The notes under the pieces: generated by a model | Told to the model about the DNA's origin: nothing | The model's input: the letters and a program-made list of their open reading frames with translations, nothing else | Database searches by the model: none | DNA from: Cryptomeria japonica | Taxonomy: Eukaryota > Streptophyta > Pinopsida > Cupressales > Cupressaceae | Assembly: GCF_030272615.1 (NCBI RefSeq) | Contig: NC_081408.1 | Span: forward strand, 607,147,673-607,211,672 | Reading direction: 5' to 3' | Length of the DNA stretch: 64,000 nucleotides | Position numbers and translations under genes: made by a program | Shown: piece by piece, positions 58,915 through 64,000 of the stretch | Position numbering within the stretch: position 1 is the stretch's first letter | Layout: each line of letters begins with the position of its first letter

Positions 58915-61280
58915 TGTTAGACACAATGCACCACTGAGAGGGGGGTGAATCAGTGGTTCTCAGTCTTTTCCTCTAACTATCCTATGCATGTATACTAGTT
59001 ATGGGATCTAATTCAATACAAACTTATTGGTTAGAGGGGAGACCAACACAAATGCAATCACACACAAAGGAGACATCACATAACACCAGCATGTAAGAGG
59101 AAAAACCAAGATGGGAAAAACCTTAGTGAGAATTTCTATTGGAGACTACTGCTCCAATCCAACCACATAATGAATATCTAACTACAATGTTTAGCAAACC
59201 AACCCAAGGAGAACCAACCCCTAATTTTAGGGCACCAACCCCTGATTTAGGGCACCAACCCAGGGAGATACAACCCTTGCACTAAGATACAACTCAGTGA
59301 ATACAAAACATAATCATTTACAAATTAATAACCTTGTTACAAATGGATTTTGTAACACTTCTACAAATCTCTCTGTTGGGTCTCTTATCTTGTTCATTGT
59401 TAGTTCTCTACCTCATCTCTCACTACTGCAACCTTATCAGTTCATCTTCTTTTCCTTCTCTACCGATTCTCTCTGCTAGTTCTCTCTTCTCTCTACTATT
59501 CTACTATCCTGCACTGATACTATCTTCTGTTGATTCTTTGCTTGCATACTCTGCACTTTTTTGCAACTCTTCACTACCAGTTTGGTCACCACTAGTTACC
59601 TCACTATTGCTGGTTGAACTATTTAACCCTAGTCTCTATCACACTTAGTCTCTCTTCTAATAATAATTTATTACTTGACTGATTTCTTCTCACATGCAAC
59701 AACACTCTCTCATTCAACAACACTCTCAATATCTTTGGCTCACATACATATATCCAAATTTTCCTACCAAGACGTGAGTTTTAACTTGGCACGATTAGAG
59801 TCTTCTTCATGCACTTAATCTTCATCTGATATGATCTTTGATCATCATGACATATCAAATCCAATCTAATATCATGTCCTTGATATATGTTAAACACTCA
59901 ATCAATGAGCATCTCCCATCTGTCTACCTTGTGAAACACGTCTTCTCTCTTTAGCCATTTGTAGCATGTTTTTCGGCCTTGAAATCTATCGACACATTCA
60001 TGACCTAGTTGTTTCCTTCTCAAGGTCCTCCTAAAATCTAATTTCCTTGCTTTGATTTAGGTGCCAAGAACTCCTTGATCTTTCTATGTCGTTCATTCTT
60101 CCTTGAGCCACACTCCTCTGATCTAATCCACAAATCATGCCCTCCATATTAAACACACAACTGTTAAAACACCTATCCCTACATGACACTTTACCAACCT
60201 CTACAAGCTTTCCACTTTAACTCCACATGGCCTCCATGTCAATATCTACCTCAATAAAGATCTTTGTGTTGCCTAGACTCAGTCACTGACAATCAACACA
60301 CATCCAGTCATTCTTTTCTGTCGGTTGTCTAATGCTGCCAGTATCTCACACTTTATCGGTTAACCATCATGTCTGCACTTTGCTGAACTACCAATAGAAT
60401 AACTTAAGTGGTCGCCAGACATGCCTATCCATAGAATGCACATTCTCATTAGGTAAGAGCTCATCACTTAGCTTCTTTTCTCTCTTACTAGTTCTCATAC
60501 TTATCGGTGGGCACCTTGATGACACCATGTCATTAACCTTTAGTTATTTCCATCTGAGGCATCTACATGCCTATTGCACTCTCTATCTATATCTTCTCAA
60601 CTTTTCCTTCTTCATCATAAGACCGGACATCATCTCAGCCACTTTGTCAAGGTGTGAAACCCATAACTCTTCATCTATTCTGGTGGCACAATATGCCAAC
60701 CCTTTCTGATCCGGTGGGCTTCTTTGATTATATGCACCTGAGGCATCTTTTGTTTCATTGGTAGATCCGATGTGATCCTTCAATCACCTTCCTTCTTCTT
60801 CTTCTTCCTTATCTTACAGAACTATGATGCACACTTATGCATAATAGGAGATAAGCTCCACTTACCAGTGGTAATGAATCCTTATCATCTGCATCTTGTA
60901 ATGCACTCATGTGGTTTCCTTGTTTGTGCAGCATACCTTCCAATGGGCACGTGATCTAGTGTGAGTACATTTATTGTTAGTCATCTCTTCACATGGTGAT
61001 CTTCATCCGGTGGGAGTCCTTTTTTGCATCCTCACAGCATACCGGTGACTTTTACATTCTTCTCCTCTTGTGTTGACATGATGTAGGTAACATTCTGCCT
61101 CTTCATCACAAACAATAGCTCAAGCACTTCGCTCATCCTACTTATAAGCTTATTGGTTGACAACCACTCACATGGTTGATTTGTCTTCTCCATGTCAACT
61201 CATCACTTACCAGTTGACATACTCTCCTTATCAGTTATCCTTCTATACCGGTTGACATCAATGACAACACAATGCCAACA
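58915..61280 (-). repeat. C5 3' LTR, 2.37 kb
   Basis: About twice the length of the C1-C3 LTRs. It keeps the shared block with gggaaaaacc near 59095-59135 and the end CTAACA. No ORF is supported. Confidence 0.75.
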
Positions 61281-61292
61281 ATCTCCCCCTTT
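61281..61292 (-). other. C5 polypurine tract
   Basis: AAAGGGGGAGAT on the minus strand, identical to the core of the C2 tract; additional copies lie near 61427 and 61508. Confidence 0.85.
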
Positions 61293-62890
61293 AGCATTGA
61301 GGTAAACACATGTAGTATCTGTCATACTACATAATCTCTCTCCTCCTATGTGTGATCCTAATATTCCCCTTTGTGTAATCCATGGATTCTCACACATGTA
61401 GTATGTGATATACTACAAAATATTTCTCCCCCTTTGACAATACTGGAAAAGGGCATTGTTAGGGTCTCTCATCTCCTTGTATTTACCAGGCATTGACAGA
61501 AGTCTTTCTCCCCCTTTATATTTATTGGATGTATCTGCTCTTTTGATACCACTTGTTACATCTTCTCAAGGAGAAGCACTTGAGATGGAGAACTCAACAC
61601 CCAACTAACACCAATTGCGTATGCAAATATGATACTATTTGTTAAAGCACTCAATTTGCAGAAGTGTGTGTCAATGAAGACAACTTACTTGTCGGTTAGA
61701 CTGCATCACCTCTAGTTTGATCCCAAATTTCATAAGAATCAAGTGTGATTGTACTATGAATACAACCAAATAAGTGAAATGTAGATACCCTTAACCATGA
61801 AATTCTTCTAGATATTCCTACAACAATTTCCATCATCTGTAGTTTAGGAAGTCAATACACTTACAAGTTCAAGCATGCCCGCTCTGCTTCAAAAATATTT
61901 GAACTCCCCCTGAGTTATACATCTTAGGTCCTCATTTGTCTGTTAGATCTATTCAATCAACTCCACATACCAATTGAGTAGTGCACATGCAATCATCTTG
62001 TAATATTTCATCTCCATCATATCCACCACAACCTATGATGTGATCTTGGATGTACACAATGATATACAATGTCATCATCATGCGATAAATCAAACTGGTT
62101 AGCCCAAAAACATGCATGCCTGCATGATCAACAACCAGGCCAACATATGTCATTTTGGTGTTCATCAACACCACCTAAGACCTAACTTCCTTATTCCATG
62201 TTACTGGCCCTAATGCAATGATCTCCAACCTCATTGTCTTACATAACCTCCAAGTACCCGTTAGCATCATACTAGTAACATCCTACACATGTCAGTTTCC
62301 TATACCGATCCATCATCACTACCAAATAACCTTCCTGTAACTCTTGACATTTTGTGTCACTTTGCATTTGAGTCCAACTGTTAATCTCCATCTATTGACA
62401 CATGTAGTAGTGACCCACTCTGATCTATAGGTGTGTAGCCAAGGCAACCTCTACATGCACTTAACTTCTCATTTCCATCCTTCATACTGACAACATCTTC
62501 TTCTTCCAAGTGTCCATCTTCACTAAGGGGGTGAATGATCTAAATGATATGTTACTCCCCCTGAGGTCATGCATCTCCTTTAGGCATTAGGGGATATTAC
62601 CTATGCATTGAATACACATTCCTAGGTCATGGTATCATCTCCATGCTTCTTCCTCCATGCTTGCTTGGTCACATCTTTCTTCCCATTTTTAGTCTTAGGA
62701 GCAGGTCTTTCCTTCTTCTGCTGATAGGTTCTTGTATTTCTAGATTTTGCATCACAACCAGAAGTAGTTCTATATTAGCACACATCATCCATCCCAACCT
62801 CATGATTGGGAAATATTCTAACATACCAGTTTTACCATCCTCTTCTAGTCATGTTGTTGTGACTTGCAATCGAAACCAGTGGACCTTTTG
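61293..62890 (-). other. C5 non-coding 3' region
   Basis: Stops in all frames at short spacing. Polypurine-like motifs (actccccctgag on the plus strand) at about 61906 and 62554. No RT or integrase motif seen. Confidence 0.55.
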
Positions 62891-62899
62891 ATCTTGTAG

Positions 62900-64000
62900 G
62901 GACATTTATCCTTTGGTTCCATGCAGCTCTTTAGTTTTTGTATGCTCTGTATCTACTTCTATGCAGAGCATAGTTGCAATACTGGCCACCATATGATTGT
63001 AAGTTCTTCTTCCTACATTCAAACTCTCTATGGCCAATTCCATTTCAGTTATAACAAACCTTATTTGCATAATCGGGAGAGGGGATAAGCATGTATTTCC
63101 TCTTGGATACTTTTTTCTCATATGCATGATATTTATGAGATCCTAGATTATTCGTTCTAGATCTCTTTCTACATTCATTTTCCCTATGGTCATGACCATT
63201 ACATGCAAAGAAATAACAAGTAAATGATGGCATATAACTTACAAATTTATTCTACCATGCATGGGGAGATCTTACCGATCTGGTATCTCCATTTCTCCTT
63301 CTCTTAAGATGGATCCTAGGTTGTCCATACTTTGCATTTCCTCCATCTGGTCCTTTCATCTTCTACACTTGTCTTCACATATGGGTGGTAGCATTTCTTT
63401 GTCCTCTATCAGTAGGAGGTCTTCTTTGTTGTCTTCTCATGTTCCTGCTTTGGTTGAAACTGTCTTCTCCCATCTTTGCTTTTCCTTTGGGATCTGTAGT
63501 GTTCCTTCTTCTTGTAGCATCGAGCCTCATCCTTGTCTACACTCTTCACCAGTTGTTGTTAGATCAACCTTCTTTCAGGGAGCATATATAACTGTGAAGG
63601 TTTGTCCCTTGTTCTCTCCATTAGAGGAGACAAACAAAATGTGATTGTGGGGGACACTCTTGCTGGTGGAGCATTCACCGACACCACTACCTAATCCTTC
63701 AGTTTCCTTAGCATGCTTTCTCTTTCTCAACATTTTATCTAAAGCATCACTGTTGCTATCAATTGGGATTCTCACTTGGACCTCATCCTAACATTTCTCA
63801 AGGTCATTTAAGAGAACCTCCATTTCTCCAAGCAGCTGCTAATATTCTTTATCTTTTACCTCTAGCTCAAATTCTAGATCTTTACACCGATACTCCTTGG
63901 TGTCTTCTTTTTGAGTCTTTGGCTCTAAGATACATTTCTCAGATTCTTCAAGGCATTTTATCAATCGATTCTACTCCACTATAAAAGCATTCTTGAATAA
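62900..64000 (-). pseudogene. C5 gag C-terminal part with two zinc knuckles
   Basis: Minus strand from the window edge: a Lys/Glu-rich probable coiled coil (LEFELEVKDKEY and LLGEMEVLLNDLEKC, 63900-63790), then RIPIDSNSDALDKMLRKRK (63775-63720). Two CCHC-type knuckles follow: FFACNGHDHRENEC (near 63212-63170), whose first Cys is Phe, and CYN-stop-NGIGHREFEC (near 63063-63020), whose second Cys codon is a stop. Tandem knuckles followed by Lys/Arg-rich spacers fit a copia gag. Several stops make it non-functional. Confidence 0.6.

Larger units (their letters stand above)
58915..64000 (-). mobile_element. C5: copia element, long 3' LTR and gag region
   Basis: Minus strand: gag remains (64000-62900), a non-coding stretch, polypurine tract 61292-61281, 3' LTR 61280-58915. 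The LTR ends (TGTTGGCATTG...CTAACA) and the polypurine tract match C1/C2. The element runs off the window; it has inserted into K1. Only about 1.7 kb lies between the zinc knuckles and the LTR, too little for IN-RT-RH, so pol is deleted or was never there. Confidence 0.7.

Noticed and set aside
62906-63127. Separate small protein with Met/Arg-rich start
   Set aside because: Part of the C5 gag region in a shifted frame between the two zinc knuckles.

Overview
The window looks like nuclear heterochromatin from a seed plant with a large, repeat-rich genome. A gymnosperm is plausible, but that is inference from AT-richness and deep nesting of old LTR retrotransposons. I found no host gene, tRNA, rRNA or CRISPR array. 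Almost everything recognisable is a decayed Ty1/copia or Ty3/gypsy element. The coding regions carry frameshifts and in-frame stops, so they are annotated as pseudogenes.

Layout. (1) 1-8.8 kb, + strand: 3' part of a Ty3 Tat-type element, T1: gag, protease, a deletion of RT/RNase H/integrase core, an integrase C-terminal tail, a long 3' region holding an antisense plant-mobile-domain (PMD) ORF and tandem repeats, a polypurine tract and the 3' LTR. (2) 8.8-11.1 kb: nothing recognised. (3) 11.1-15.6 kb, - strand: two Ty3-type units, G1 (LTR+gag) and G2 (LTR-gag-protease), the latter interrupting T2. (4) 15.6-25.8 kb, - strand: T2, a Tat-type relative of T1, itself split by an unidentified insert of about 2.8 kb with strong palindromes. 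(5) 26.2-55.9 kb, - strand: G3, a gag-protease-only Ty3-type element related to G2, split by C2.

(6) 26.95-53.56 kb, + strand: C2, a Sirevirus-like Ty1/copia element that has taken four insertions: C1 (copia, - strand) in its 5' LTR, GP (a non-autonomous gag-protease copia-type element) in gag, C3 (copia, - strand) in the protease, and a solo LTR (S) after RNase H. For most of these both edges and a target-site duplication can be read. (7) 55.9-58.9 kb, - strand: K1, a chromovirus fragment (LTR, chromodomain, integrase). (8) 58.9-64 kb, - strand: C5, the 3' LTR and gag region of a copia element with a 2.4-kb LTR.

The most notable signals are: the antisense PMD ORF in T1; three elements that keep gag and protease but no RT or integrase (GP, G2, G3), which would need trans-supplied enzymes; an integrase deletion in C1 that preserves the frame; a 2-base gag deletion shared by C1 and C2, suggesting that an already defective lineage kept copying; and a 24-bp perfect inverted repeat at 18150-18222.
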